Of a stretch of DNA of 49,842 bases, positions 28,721 to 36,899 are shown one piece after another. Under the pieces are notes generated by a model. The model worked only from the letters and a program-made list of their open reading frames with translations. It made no database searches and was not told where the DNA came from. This DNA comes from an uncultured bacterium (GTDB taxonomy: Bacteria > Verrucomicrobiota > Kiritimatiellia > CAIKKV01 > CALHGX01): contig CALHGX010000025.1 of the NCBI GenBank assembly GCA_938031185.1, forward strand, positions 1 to 49,842, written 5' to 3'. The position numbers and the translations under genes were made by a program. The first letter of the stretch is position 1; each line of letters begins with the position of its first letter.

Positions 28721-30480
28721 GGTATACCTCTTGGCGATTTGGGTTGGTACTGTGTATGCAACAGCTCATGGGCCCGATGACTGTTTGGTCCTCCGAGATA
28801 TTCTCCGTACAAGGCCTCTATCGCAGGGTTGTCATGCGACTTGCGCAACGATTTTCCCGCATCAATCGCGTAGAGCGCCCGAGCCCTCAACTTCGCAAGT
28901 TCAGGATCCAGCACATGCATCCCAGCCGGCGGATACGGCTGCCCGCCGCCGGCCACGCACCCGCCGGGACAGGCCATGATCTCAATCAGATGGAACCTCT
29001 TGGCGCCTGATTTCACGGCTTCCAACAACGTCTTGGCGTTCTGCAGGCCGTTCGCCACCGCCACCCGGATATCTAGGCCATTGATTGGCACCACCGCCTC
29101 TTTGACCCCCTCCACTCCCCGTACTTGCTCGAAATCCAGCGCTGCAAGTTCCCGGCCCGTCACCTTTTCGTACGCCGTGCGCAACGCCGCCTCCATAACG
29201 CCGCCCGTCGTCCCAAAGATATCCGCCGCGCCCGAAGATACCCCCAACGGCGCGTCGAAATCCCCATCGGGCAAATCCCGGAAATCCACCCCCAGACAAC
29301 GCATCATCCAGATCAGTTCGCGGGTCGTGACGACGGCGTCCGTGTAGGGCCGACCGTCCGCCATGCGGTGTTCATCCCGCCGGGCTTCGAATTTCTTGGC
29401 CGTACACGGCATGACCGCCACCACGAAAAGCTTTCCCGGCTTCAGTCCCTCCTTTTCCGCATAATAGGTTTTGAGCAGCGTGGAAAGCATGCTCATCGGC
29501 GACTTGCAGGTTGAAGCCAGCGGAATCAATTCAGGATAGAACCGTTCCATGAAATTGATCCAACCCGGCGAGCAGGACGTGATCAGGGGCAACCGTGCCC
29601 CGGTTTCCAACCGCTTCAAAAATTCGTGCGCCTCCTCCAGAATCGTCAGATCGGCGCCGAAATTCGTGTCGAACACCTTCGCAAACCCCATGAGTCGCAA
29701 GGCGGTCACCAGCTTTCCTGTCACGGGGGTACCCGGCGCATAGCCGAATGCTTCGCCGATCGTCGCCCGTATGGCTGGCGCCGTCTGCACCACGACCATG
29801 CGCTCCGGATCCGCCAACGCCTCGAAAACGGACTCGGTGGCATCCTGCTCCACAAAGGCCGCCGTGGGGCACACGTTGATGCACTGCCCGCATTGCACGC
29901 ACACTGATTTGTCCATCTGCCCTTCGTGGGCCGGCGCCACCACGTTGGCGAAACCGCGATGATGCTGGCTCAGATTGTAAACACCCTGCACCTCCGCGCA
30001 CACTCGCACGCAGCGGCCGCACAGGATGCACTTCTCCGGATTGCGGATCACGGGGGCCGAGGCGTCCGTTGCGTGCCGTTTTCGTTCTCCCTCGAACAGG
30101 CGCTCCCGCACCCCCAACTCATAGGCCAGACGTTGCAGCTCGCATGTGCCGTTCCGCGGGCAGGTCTGGCAATCCTGCGGATGATTGTCCAGAATCAGCT
30201 CGACAATGTCCCGCCGCAAACGCCGGAGCAACGGCGACGAGGTCTTCACCTTCAGGCCTTCGGCCACCGGAAACGAACAGGAAGCCACCGGGTTGCGCTG
30301 TCCTTCAACTTCCACCACGCACACCCGGCAGGCGCCCAGCAAACTCAAGTTGGGGTGATGACACAGACGCGGCACATGGATGCCAGCCGCATCGGCCGCG
30401 TCCAGCAACGTGGCCTGCTCCGGAACCATCACCCGGGTGCCGTCAATCCAGACGGTTACCTGCTTCTTGGTCGTCGGCAT
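28717..30480 (-). CDS. hydA: [FeFe] hydrogenase catalytic subunit (HydA/HndD type)
   Basis: Soluble NAD(H)-linked [FeFe]-hydrogenase catalytic subunit, 587 residues. In order: a [2Fe-2S] domain (Cys40, 51, 54, 68), a His-Cys3 [4Fe-4S] site (His100, Cys104, 107, 113), two [4Fe-4S] motifs (Cys151-161 and Cys194-204), the H-domain, and a C-terminal small-subunit region. The H-cluster motifs are L1 TSCSPGW (301-307), L2 MPCTAKKFEARR (Cys359) and L3 EIMACPGGCVAGGGQP (Cys504, Cys508). L1 has Ser304 where TSCCPxW proteins have a second Cys. There is no extra C-terminal [2Fe-2S] domain, so it resembles HndD more than Thermotoga HydA. The ATG at 30480 lies two bases after the hydB stop. Confidence 0.95.
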   Translation of the reverse strand: MPTTKKQVTVWIDGTRVMVPEQATLLDAADAAGIHVPRLCHHPNLSLLGACRVCVVEVEGQRNPVASCSFPVAEGLKVKTSSPLLRRLRRDIVELILDNHPQDCQTCPRNGTCELQRLAYELGVRERLFEGERKRHATDASAPVIRNPEKCILCGRCVRVCAEVQGVYNLSQHHRGFANVVAPAHEGQMDKSVCVQCGQCINVCPTAAFVEQDATESVFEALADPERMVVVQTAPAIRATIGEAFGYAPGTPVTGKLVTALRLMGFAKVFDTNFGADLTILEEAHEFLKRLETGARLPLITSCSPGWINFMERFYPELIPLASTCKSPMSMLSTLLKTYYAEKEGLKPGKLFVVAVMPCTAKKFEARRDEHRMADGRPYTDAVVTTRELIWMMRCLGVDFRDLPDGDFDAPLGVSSGAADIFGTTGGVMEAALRTAYEKVTGRELAALDFEQVRGVEGVKEAVVPINGLDIRVAVANGLQNAKTLLEAVKSGAKRFHLIEIMACPGGCVAGGGQPYPPAGMHVLDPELAKLRARALYAIDAGKSLRKSHDNPAIEALYGEYLGGPNSHRAHELLHTQYQPKSPRGIP

Positions 30481-30482
30481 AT

Positions 30483-32648
30483 TCAGTTCCTCTCCACCGC
30501 ATTGAACTTGCAAACCTCAAAACACTGCCCGCACCGGATGCACCGTGCCGCATCAATCACATGCGGCTCTTTTGGTTTTCCGGCAATGCAGGCCACGGGG
30601 CACTTGCGGCGGCAGGCGCCGCAGCCCACGCACCGTTCCGCGACGATCACGTAGCGCAACAGGTTGCGGCACACCCGCGCCGGGCACCGCTTCTCCCGCA
30701 CATGCGCGTCGTATTCGGCGCGAAAATGCGTGATGGTGCTGATCACCGGATTCGGCGCCGCCTGCCCGAGCCCGCATAATGAAGTCTTCTTGACCGTATC
30801 CGCCAGACGCAGCAGTTTCTCCACATCTCCTTCCTGCCCCTGTCCCGCGCAGATGCGCGTCAGGATTTCCAGCATCCGCTTGGTCCCTTCCCGGCACGGC
30901 GTGCATTTGCCGCAGGACTCGTCCTGCGTGAATTCGAGGAAGAAGCGCGCCACGTCCACCATGCAGGCGCTCTCATCCATCACGATCATCCCGCCGCTGC
31001 CCATGATGCTGCCGGCCGCTGCCAACGAATCGTAATCCACCGGCGTGTCTAATGCCGAAGCCGGCAGGCACCCCCCGGCCGGGCCGCCGGTCTGCACTGC
31101 TTTGAACGCCCGCCCATTCCGGATGCCGCCGCCCACTTCATAAACCACTTCCCGCAGCGTCGTGCCCATGGGCACCTCAACCAGCCCCGTGTTGTTCACA
31201 TTGCCCGCCAGCGCAAACACCTTTGTGCCCTTGCTTTTCTCCGTGCCGATGGAGGCGAACCATTCGGGGCCGTCTAGCAGTATCACCGGGATGTTTGCGA
31301 GAGTTTCGACATTGTTGATCACCGTGGGCTTGCCCCACAGACCTGACACCGCCGGATACGGCGGTCGCGGACGCGGCATGCCCCGGCGCCCCTCGATGGA
31401 CTCGATCAGCGCCGTTTCCTCGCCGCAAACGAAGGCCCCCGCGCCGAGTCGGATTTCAATATCGAAGTTCCATCCCGACCCCAGTACGTTCGGCCCCAGA
31501 ATGCCGGCTCCCCGGGCGTCCGCGATGGCTTTCTCCAAACGCTGAATCGCCAAAGGGTATTCGGCCCGAATGTACACGTATCCCTGATGCGCCCCAATCG
31601 CGTACCCGGCGATCATCATGCCTTCCAAGATCGTGTGAGGATCGCCCTCAATGGTGCTGCGATCCATGAAGGCGCCGGGATCGCCCTCGTCGGCGTTGCA
31701 AATGATGTACTTTTCCGCGCTCTTTTGCGCCGCCGCGAAATTCCACTTCACCCCCGTTGGGAATCCGCCGCCGCCGCGTCCGCGCAGGCCGGACCGGGTA
31801 ATGGCGTTGACCACGTCCTGCGGTGTCATGCGGGTCAATACGCCGGCCACCGCCTCATAGCCGCGAACGACGAGGTATTCATCCAAGCTCTCCGGATCAA
31901 TGATGCCGCAATTGCGCAGCGTGAGGCGAAACTGCTTGCCGAAAAAATGCACGTCGCCGAACACAGGCAGAAAACGATTTGCCAGTCGTTCGCCCGTCCA
32001 TACCAGATCCTCGCACGGCCGCCGGCCAACGATGTGCTCCCGGACAATTCGCTCTGCAGCCGCCGATGTTACGCCCTGATACATCACATCGTCTGGGTAG
32101 ACAAAGGCCACCGGCCCCGCATCACACAACCCCTGACAGGCTGACGCCACCACGGTCACCTGATCGGCCACGCCATGCCGCTCAATCGCGGACTGGAACG
32201 CCGCCTCCAACGAAATCGCGCCCCGCTTCAAGCACTGAGCGCCGCCGCAAACCCCGATCACTCTGCGAGCGGCCCGCCGCGTGGTGATATGCCGCAGGCT
32301 CCATTCCGCCACCTCTTTCCCCCCCACCACATGGGAGTCCACCACGCGGTCCACCCGCTCGGGCGTCATGCGGATGTACTTCGTCGGGATCATGCCCGGG
32401 CTAATCACCGTCACAATGGGCTCCATGTCGCATTTGCCCGTACAGCCCACGCGGCCAATGGACACATCGCGCAACCCTTTATCCGCAATCAACTCCTGAA
32501 AGCGCGCATGCACGGCGCCGGCGCCGGCCGCGTTTTCGCACGTCGCGGAACCGACCGTGATGCGAACCCGCGCGCCGAAACGGTCTTGGAGAAGCCGCCG
32601 CTGCGCCGCCCGCCGCATGGTCGAAAGCGTTTCAATGGATGAGGACAT
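30483..32648 (-). CDS. hydB: hydrogenase NuoF-like NADH/FMN subunit with tandem N-terminal thioredoxin-like domains
   Basis: Diaphorase subunit that binds FMN and NAD(H), 721 residues against about 600-630 usual. The extra length is an additional N-terminal thioredoxin-like ferredoxin domain: the first (about 28-82, Cys37, 69, 73) is of the ATCENAAGAG type, the second (about 130-190) is of the VCGGAQC...ACQGLCDAGP type found in HndC-like proteins. Then come the FMN/NADH region (GLRGRGGGGFPTG, NADEGDPGAFMDR, GAFVCGEETALIESIEG), the N3-type [4Fe-4S] site (ESCGKCTPCREGT with a later LCGLG), and a C-terminal 2x[4Fe-4S] ferredoxin. The start has AAGGAG upstream. It lies 19 bases after a REC gene. 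Confidence 0.93.
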   Translation of the reverse strand: MSSSIETLSTMRRAAQRRLLQDRFGARVRITVGSATCENAAGAGAVHARFQELIADKGLRDVSIGRVGCTGKCDMEPIVTVISPGMIPTKYIRMTPERVDRVVDSHVVGGKEVAEWSLRHITTRRAARRVIGVCGGAQCLKRGAISLEAAFQSAIERHGVADQVTVVASACQGLCDAGPVAFVYPDDVMYQGVTSAAAERIVREHIVGRRPCEDLVWTGERLANRFLPVFGDVHFFGKQFRLTLRNCGIIDPESLDEYLVVRGYEAVAGVLTRMTPQDVVNAITRSGLRGRGGGGFPTGVKWNFAAAQKSAEKYIICNADEGDPGAFMDRSTIEGDPHTILEGMMIAGYAIGAHQGYVYIRAEYPLAIQRLEKAIADARGAGILGPNVLGSGWNFDIEIRLGAGAFVCGEETALIESIEGRRGMPRPRPPYPAVSGLWGKPTVINNVETLANIPVILLDGPEWFASIGTEKSKGTKVFALAGNVNNTGLVEVPMGTTLREVVYEVGGGIRNGRAFKAVQTGGPAGGCLPASALDTPVDYDSLAAAGSIMGSGGMIVMDESACMVDVARFFLEFTQDESCGKCTPCREGTKRMLEILTRICAGQGQEGDVEKLLRLADTVKKTSLCGLGQAAPNPVISTITHFRAEYDAHVREKRCPARVCRNLLRYVIVAERCVGCGACRRKCPVACIAGKPKEPHVIDAARCIRCGQCFEVCKFNAVERN

Positions 32649-32667
32649 GCCTGCTCTTCGCTCCTTC

Positions 32668-33060
32668 TTAATTCGTCTTCGCGTTCAACGTCTCGCGAAC
32701 ATGCCGAACGAGATCGTCCGGCCTGATCGGCTTTTCAAGCACCACGCCCACCGGCAGCCAGGTTTCGTCCGGCTCAAAGCCGAACGGCAAATGCTTGGCT
32801 TTCCGTATTCCCGTAAGCAGAATGATGGGCAAATCCCGGGTGGCCGGGTCCGCCTTCAATTGCCGTGCCGTTTCGAACCCCTCCTGTTCCGTCGTCATCA
32901 TCACGTCGAGTATGATGAGGTCCGGGCGCTCTCGGCGGGCACAAGCATAGCCCTCCGTTCCATTCGCGGCGGAAATGACCCGAAAACCCTTCGCCTCCAA
33001 CAGATCTGCCGTCGAGCGCACCATTTCCGGATCATCGTCCACGATCAACACCGTCTGCAT
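32668..33060 (-). CDS. REC-only response regulator (hydrogenase operon, copy 2)
   Basis: Single-domain response regulator of 130 residues. Acidic pocket VDDDPE, phosphoacceptor Asp52 (LDVMM), Thr in LLTG, Lys in LEKPIRP. It carries the same insertion as the REC protein at 27765 (RKAKHLPFGFEPDETWLPVG), and the two share most core residues, so they arose by duplication. An AGGAG ribosome site precedes it. It stands between the Cache histidine kinase gene (42-base gap) and hydB, so the kinase is its natural partner. With no DNA-binding domain, it cannot regulate transcription alone; it may compete with or feed the second REC protein. Confidence 0.88.
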   Translation of the reverse strand: MQTVLIVDDDPEMVRSTADLLEAKGFRVISAANGTEGYACARRERPDLIILDVMMTTEQEGFETARQLKADPATRDLPIILLTGIRKAKHLPFGFEPDETWLPVGVVLEKPIRPDDLVRHVRETLNAKTN

Positions 33061-33102
33061 CGTCTTCTTCTCCTCGTGCTGTCTTCTTCGTTGGGAAAAG
33101 GA

Positions 33103-35085
33103 TCAGGCCGCCTTTCCTTTGGCGTCGGGCGCCGGCGTCGGATCCGGGAGCACGAAACGGAACTCCGTCCATTCGCCCGGATGGGATTCAACCTCCATGC
33201 GTCCCCCATGCGCCTCCACAATGTGCTTCGTGATGAAAAGCCCCAGCCCCGTCCCGCGCTGCAGGCGCGCGGCTCCATCCGTGTCCAGGCGCGAGAATTT
33301 CGCGAACAACGCGCCCTGTTTTTCCGGCGGGATGCCCGGCCCCTCATTGCGCACGGCAAAGAATGTGCCGCCGGCTTCCCGACGAGCCATCACCCATATC
33401 TCCCCGCCTTCGCGTCCATACTTGATGGCGTTGCTCACCAGATTGTCAAAGACCTCCCGCAACATGTTCAGATCAGCCACCACCGCAAGATCCTCCCCCA
33501 CATCCAGGCTCAAGCGCATGTTCCGAGCCTCGATGTCGGCCTCGAACGAGGCCGCCAGCGGCGCGATCAGTTCCGACTTCACGGCCAGCCGGGTGCGCAC
33601 CGGCTGCAGCTCGCCGCTTTCGATGCGGGAGAGATTCAGGTAGTGCCGGATCATCTCCACCACCCGTCGGATGCTTCCGTCCATGGAGGCCAGCGCCTTC
33701 TCCTGTTTCTCGGTGAGAGGCCCCAGCATCTTCTCGCGCAGCAGATAAATGTAGTTCATCACGGACGCGATCGGGCTCTTCAATTCGTGCGACACAAAAC
33801 CCAGCGTTTCCATGTAGCTGCGGTTGGTGGCCGCCAGCCGCGCATTGCTCTGCTCCAGTTCGCTTTTGGCCTCCGTCAAGCGAGCTTCGCGTTCCGCCAG
33901 AGCTTCGATCATTTCGTTGAACGCCAAAATCAACGTCGTGGTTTCCTTGGACGCGTCGCACAAGGGCACCGGGTCCGGGTGCAACCCCTCGTGCATCTGC
34001 CGCGCCGCCTCGGCCAGCCGGTGTAGCGGACGGGCAATTTGGTTGGCGATCACAAACGCCAGTGTAAGCGCCCCCAGCAGCCCGGCGAACATCAGGGCCG
34101 CGTAACGGCCCAACAACGTTCGGCGCAAGTCGTCGAACGGCTTCTTCAGCAGCCCCACGTAAAGCATTCCGACCGTCTTTCCGTCGGGGTCGCGAATGGG
34201 GTCATAGGCCGAGAAATACCACTCGTCAAGGACACGCGCCGGTCCGAGCCAGGTTAAACCGCTGTCCAGGACCCGCGCCGCCACTTCTTTCGACACCCGA
34301 GTGCCCAAGGCGCGACTTCCATTCGGCAACTGCACGGTGGTCGCAATGCGCACGTCCCGAAGGAATATGGTGGCCGTGCCCACTTGACGGTTCTCATACA
34401 GCTCGTTGCGGAAAACCACCTCCTTGAGATGGTCCACCAGCGCCTCGTTGCGATTGAGAAGCACGCCGCCGTATATGGCGCCCAGCACCCGCGGTCCCAG
34501 GATCACCGGCGCAGCGGCCATCATCACCAGGCCACGGGTCTCCTCCCGCTGAAAGGTGGGCGCGGCGCCCGAGGTATTCCCCACGGCAAGATAGGCCTGT
34601 TCGGCCAGTCCTTCGGCCTCCCGTCGCAAATCCACGCTGGGCATGATCATCGTGCCGCCCGCCGGCTCGCCTCGCAGGGCGTTAGCCACAAGCGAGACGT
34701 GCTGGCGGTAATCTCCCGTCTCGTAGGGCGGCGCCGCCCTCATGATCACCCGCCCTTCCGCGTCCGCCACCGTCAGAAAATCCAACCCGAAATTCCTGCG
34801 CAACACTTCCAACCGACTCTGCGCCGCCGCCAGCCCGCCGGGTTCCTGGCTACCGATAAACACCTCGGCAATTACCTGCTTCCCCGCAACCAGCCGCAGG
34901 ATCGTTTCCATTTCCCGCAACCGGGCATTGTACATGGCCCATACGCTGCTCAAGTTGAATTGCACACGCGTTTGCGCCTCATGGGTCAGGCGGCTATGCA
35001 CCATCCGCAGGCTGAACACCGTGAACAACAGACCGAACACAAGCACCAGCGCAGCGAATCGCTTGAAGAGTCTGTTCCGCAGCAT
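33103..35085 (-). CDS. membrane sensor histidine kinase with Cache domain
   Basis: 660-residue sensor kinase. A first membrane helix (about 10-30) and a second (about 328-348) bracket a large extracytoplasmic domain of Cache type (FLTVADAEGRVIMRA, then GLVMMAAAPVIL). A HAMP-like segment follows (ANQIARPLHRLAEAARQM), then a coiled coil, the HisKA domain with His433 in GFVSHELKSPIASV, and a HATPase domain with N-box NLVSNAIKYG and G-boxes (GPGIPPEK, GTGLGLFI). The ATG at 35085 is chosen because AGGAG lies nine bases ahead. It follows rex with a 12-base gap. Its likely partners are the two REC-only proteins. The signal is unknown; Cache domains often bind small organic acids. Confidence 0.93.
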   Translation of the reverse strand: MLRNRLFKRFAALVLVFGLLFTVFSLRMVHSRLTHEAQTRVQFNLSSVWAMYNARLREMETILRLVAGKQVIAEVFIGSQEPGGLAAAQSRLEVLRRNFGLDFLTVADAEGRVIMRAAPPYETGDYRQHVSLVANALRGEPAGGTMIMPSVDLRREAEGLAEQAYLAVGNTSGAAPTFQREETRGLVMMAAAPVILGPRVLGAIYGGVLLNRNEALVDHLKEVVFRNELYENRQVGTATIFLRDVRIATTVQLPNGSRALGTRVSKEVAARVLDSGLTWLGPARVLDEWYFSAYDPIRDPDGKTVGMLYVGLLKKPFDDLRRTLLGRYAALMFAGLLGALTLAFVIANQIARPLHRLAEAARQMHEGLHPDPVPLCDASKETTTLILAFNEMIEALAEREARLTEAKSELEQSNARLAATNRSYMETLGFVSHELKSPIASVMNYIYLLREKMLGPLTEKQEKALASMDGSIRRVVEMIRHYLNLSRIESGELQPVRTRLAVKSELIAPLAASFEADIEARNMRLSLDVGEDLAVVADLNMLREVFDNLVSNAIKYGREGGEIWVMARREAGGTFFAVRNEGPGIPPEKQGALFAKFSRLDTDGAARLQRGTGLGLFITKHIVEAHGGRMEVESHPGEWTEFRFVLPDPTPAPDAKGKAA

Positions 35086-35097
35086 CGTCACTCGCTC

Positions 35098-35748
35098 CTA
35101 TCGGCGGCCACCCACCTTGATCGCGTAGGTCAGTTCCTGAAGGCTGGCCACGATCCGCACATCCACCACCGGGACATGCCGCGGCGCGACCACGTGCGCC
35201 GAGGTAACGTTCAGAATGCCTCGCACACCGGAGACGATCAACCGGTCCGCCACCTCCTGCGCAGCCGGCGCCGGCACGGCAATCACGCCAATCTCCACGT
35301 CTTGCCCACAAATTACTTCCGTAAGCTCGCGAATCAGCCGAACTTTCAAGTCGCCGACGGACTCCCCCGCCAATGCGGGATCCGAATCAAAAATCCCGCA
35401 TATTTTGAACCCCTGTCTCAAAAATTCCTTGTGTTGAACAAGCGCCCGCCCCATGTTGCCTGCGCCGACCACCACCACCGCGATCTCACGGTTGGCCCCC
35501 AGCGTTTCGCTCAATGCCGCCGCCAAGCCCCTGACCGAATACCCTCTCTTCGAAATCCCGTAGAAATCAACATGGGACAGATCTTGGCGTACCGTCGAAC
35601 TGGTTAAGCCCAGCGCCTCACCTATTTCTGCCGACGAAATCCACTCTTGGCCATCCTTTGCCAGCCGCTGCGTTAGCAGCAAATACTTCGGCAAACGACG
35701 CACAACAGTGGCCGGGATGGGTGTTCTTTCCTCATCGGCACCCGTCAT
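35098..35748 (-). CDS. rex: redox-sensing transcriptional repressor Rex
   Basis: NADH/NAD+-sensing repressor of 216 residues, first gene of the hydrogenase operon. The N-terminal winged helix includes PATVVRRLPKYLLLTQRLA and ALGLTSSTVRQDLSH, and the DFYGISKRGYSV segment follows. The Rossmann domain begins VVVVGAGNMGRALV and includes DSDPALAGESVG. The start at 35748 has a GGAGG ribosome site nine bases away; the longer frame would start upstream of the promoter. Rex normally represses fermentative and hydrogenase genes until NADH is high, so placing it at the head of a NADH-linked hydrogenase operon makes functional sense. It probably regulates itself through the box just upstream. Confidence 0.95.
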   Translation of the reverse strand: MTGADEERTPIPATVVRRLPKYLLLTQRLAKDGQEWISSAEIGEALGLTSSTVRQDLSHVDFYGISKRGYSVRGLAAALSETLGANREIAVVVVGAGNMGRALVQHKEFLRQGFKICGIFDSDPALAGESVGDLKVRLIRELTEVICGQDVEIGVIAVPAPAAQEVADRLIVSGVRGILNVTSAHVVAPRHVPVVDVRIVASLQELTYAIKVGGRR

Positions 35749-35779
35749 GTTGGGCCTCCTGCACTCACAATGAGTCCCA

Positions 35780-35808
35780 ATGCTACGGCAAACGGAAAAG
35801 CACGTCAA
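35780..35808 (-). promoter_or_regulatory. sigma-70-like promoter of the rex-hyd operon
   Basis: On the minus strand: TTGACG (35803-35808), a 17-base spacer, and TAGCAT (35780-35785), 31 bases before the rex ATG. The -35 matches 5 of 6 consensus bases and the -10 matches 4 of 6. The Rex-box-like site lies eight bases upstream of the -35. Confidence 0.5.
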
Positions 35809-35815
35809 TCATTTA

Positions 35816-35833
35816 ACGTTAAAATATTCACAT
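35816..35833 (-). promoter_or_regulatory. candidate Rex operator
   Basis: On the plus strand the site reads ACGTTAA, four bases, TTCACAT. Against the Rex consensus TTGT(T/G)AA-N4-TT(A/C)ACAA it matches 11 of 14 fixed positions. It lies in the divergent region between rex and manA, next to the operon promoter. A 12-bp palindrome TTTAACGTTAAA (35812-35823) overlaps it. Confidence 0.5.
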
Positions 35834-35885
35834 TTTTCAATCACAAGCTTTGACAGGCCCAATGCTCCAACCCCATCATGGTCAG

Positions 35886-36899
35886 ATGAAAGAAAAATTA
35901 GGTTCTGCACCGACTCACCTGCTTTACCCGTATCTGCTAATTCCCTGCTACAAAAACTACGTATGGGGCGGCGAAAGAATCCCTCGGCTTTTTAACCGTA
36001 CGCTGCCCCCAGGTCGATACGCAGAATCATGGGAAGTCGCTGACCGCCCCGAAGGCTCCAGTACCGTGGCCAATGGCCCGCTTTCCGGAAAAACTCTAAC
36101 GGATGTCGTTCGGGACCTTGGTCCCCTGCTTCTCGGTTCGCGCCGGGATGGCCGCTTTCCGCTCCTGATCAAGCTCATTGATGCTGCGACCCGCTTGAGC
36201 CTTCAGGTCCATCCTTCGGAAGAGACCGCCGCGCTCGTCCATGGAGAACCGAAAACCGAAGCGTGGTACGTGCTGGACGCGCCACCAGGCGCAGCCGTTC
36301 TGGCCGGCCTCCGCGCGGGAGCGACGCCCGCGCTCTTTTCAGAACCATTCGGCATCACCGAAGTTGAGCAGGCGGTGGATGAACTGCCCGTGGCTCCAGG
36401 CGATCTCGTGTTCCTGCCGGGCGGTTGCGTACATGCCCTGACGGCTGGATGCCTCGTGCTGGAAATTCAACAGAGTTCGGATACTACATTCCGCCTGTTC
36501 GACTGGGGGCGCGTGGACGATCAGGGGCGCCCGCGACCACTTCACGTGAAAGAGGCCGTCCAAGTCATGCGCGCCGAGGCTCAGCCGGTACGGATTCCAC
36601 GCCCCATCCCCTCGTCAGCCCCAGAACCCCACGGGATCCTGACGCTCTGGCACAGTCGGCATTTCCGAATAGAATCTATCTTGCTGCGTCAGTCCCTGTC
36701 CGCCACGCTAGAGGAGGATACGTTTCACGCGTTGTTTGTCGAAGAGGGCACCGTGGACATTCAGCCGCCACGCGGGCCGGCTCTTACCGCTCAGCGCGGT
36801 TGCTCTTGTCTGCTGCCCGCCGGCTTAGGCGGCTACGATCTGACGCCGGGAACGCCTGCGGCCCGTCTGCTACGCACCAGCATGCCGCAGCCCTGTTAG
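35886..36899 (+). CDS. manA: mannose-6-phosphate isomerase, class I
   Basis: Zinc enzyme interconverting mannose 6-phosphate and fructose 6-phosphate. The 337-residue protein has the zinc ligands in SLQVHPSEETA (Gln, His), GEPKTEAWYVLD (Glu), and GCVHALTAG (His), as in the short bacterial (Bacillus-like) type I enzymes. It starts near YLLIPCYKNYVWGGERI, the typical N terminus of the family. The ATG at 35886 is chosen; an upstream TTG would lie close to the Rex-box region. No good ribosome site is seen. Divergent from rex, convergent with a ROK kinase (30-base overlap). Mannose and fructose phosphate metabolism fits the neighbouring sugar genes. Confidence 0.9.
   Translation: MKEKLGSAPTHLLYPYLLIPCYKNYVWGGERIPRLFNRTLPPGRYAESWEVADRPEGSSTVANGPLSGKTLTDVVRDLGPLLLGSRRDGRFPLLIKLIDAATRLSLQVHPSEETAALVHGEPKTEAWYVLDAPPGAAVLAGLRAGATPALFSEPFGITEVEQAVDELPVAPGDLVFLPGGCVHALTAGCLVLEIQQSSDTTFRLFDWGRVDDQGRPRPLHVKEAVQVMRAEAQPVRIPRPIPSSAPEPHGILTLWHSRHFRIESILLRQSLSATLEEDTFHALFVEEGTVDIQPPRGPALTAQRGCSCLLPAGLGGYDLTPGTPAARLLRTSMPQPC

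Noticed and set aside
35812..35823. 12-bp palindrome TTTAACGTTAAA as the Rex operator itself
   Set aside because: Its half-sites are too close (two-base centre) for the Rex consensus, which needs four; the overlapping 35816-35833 site fits better.
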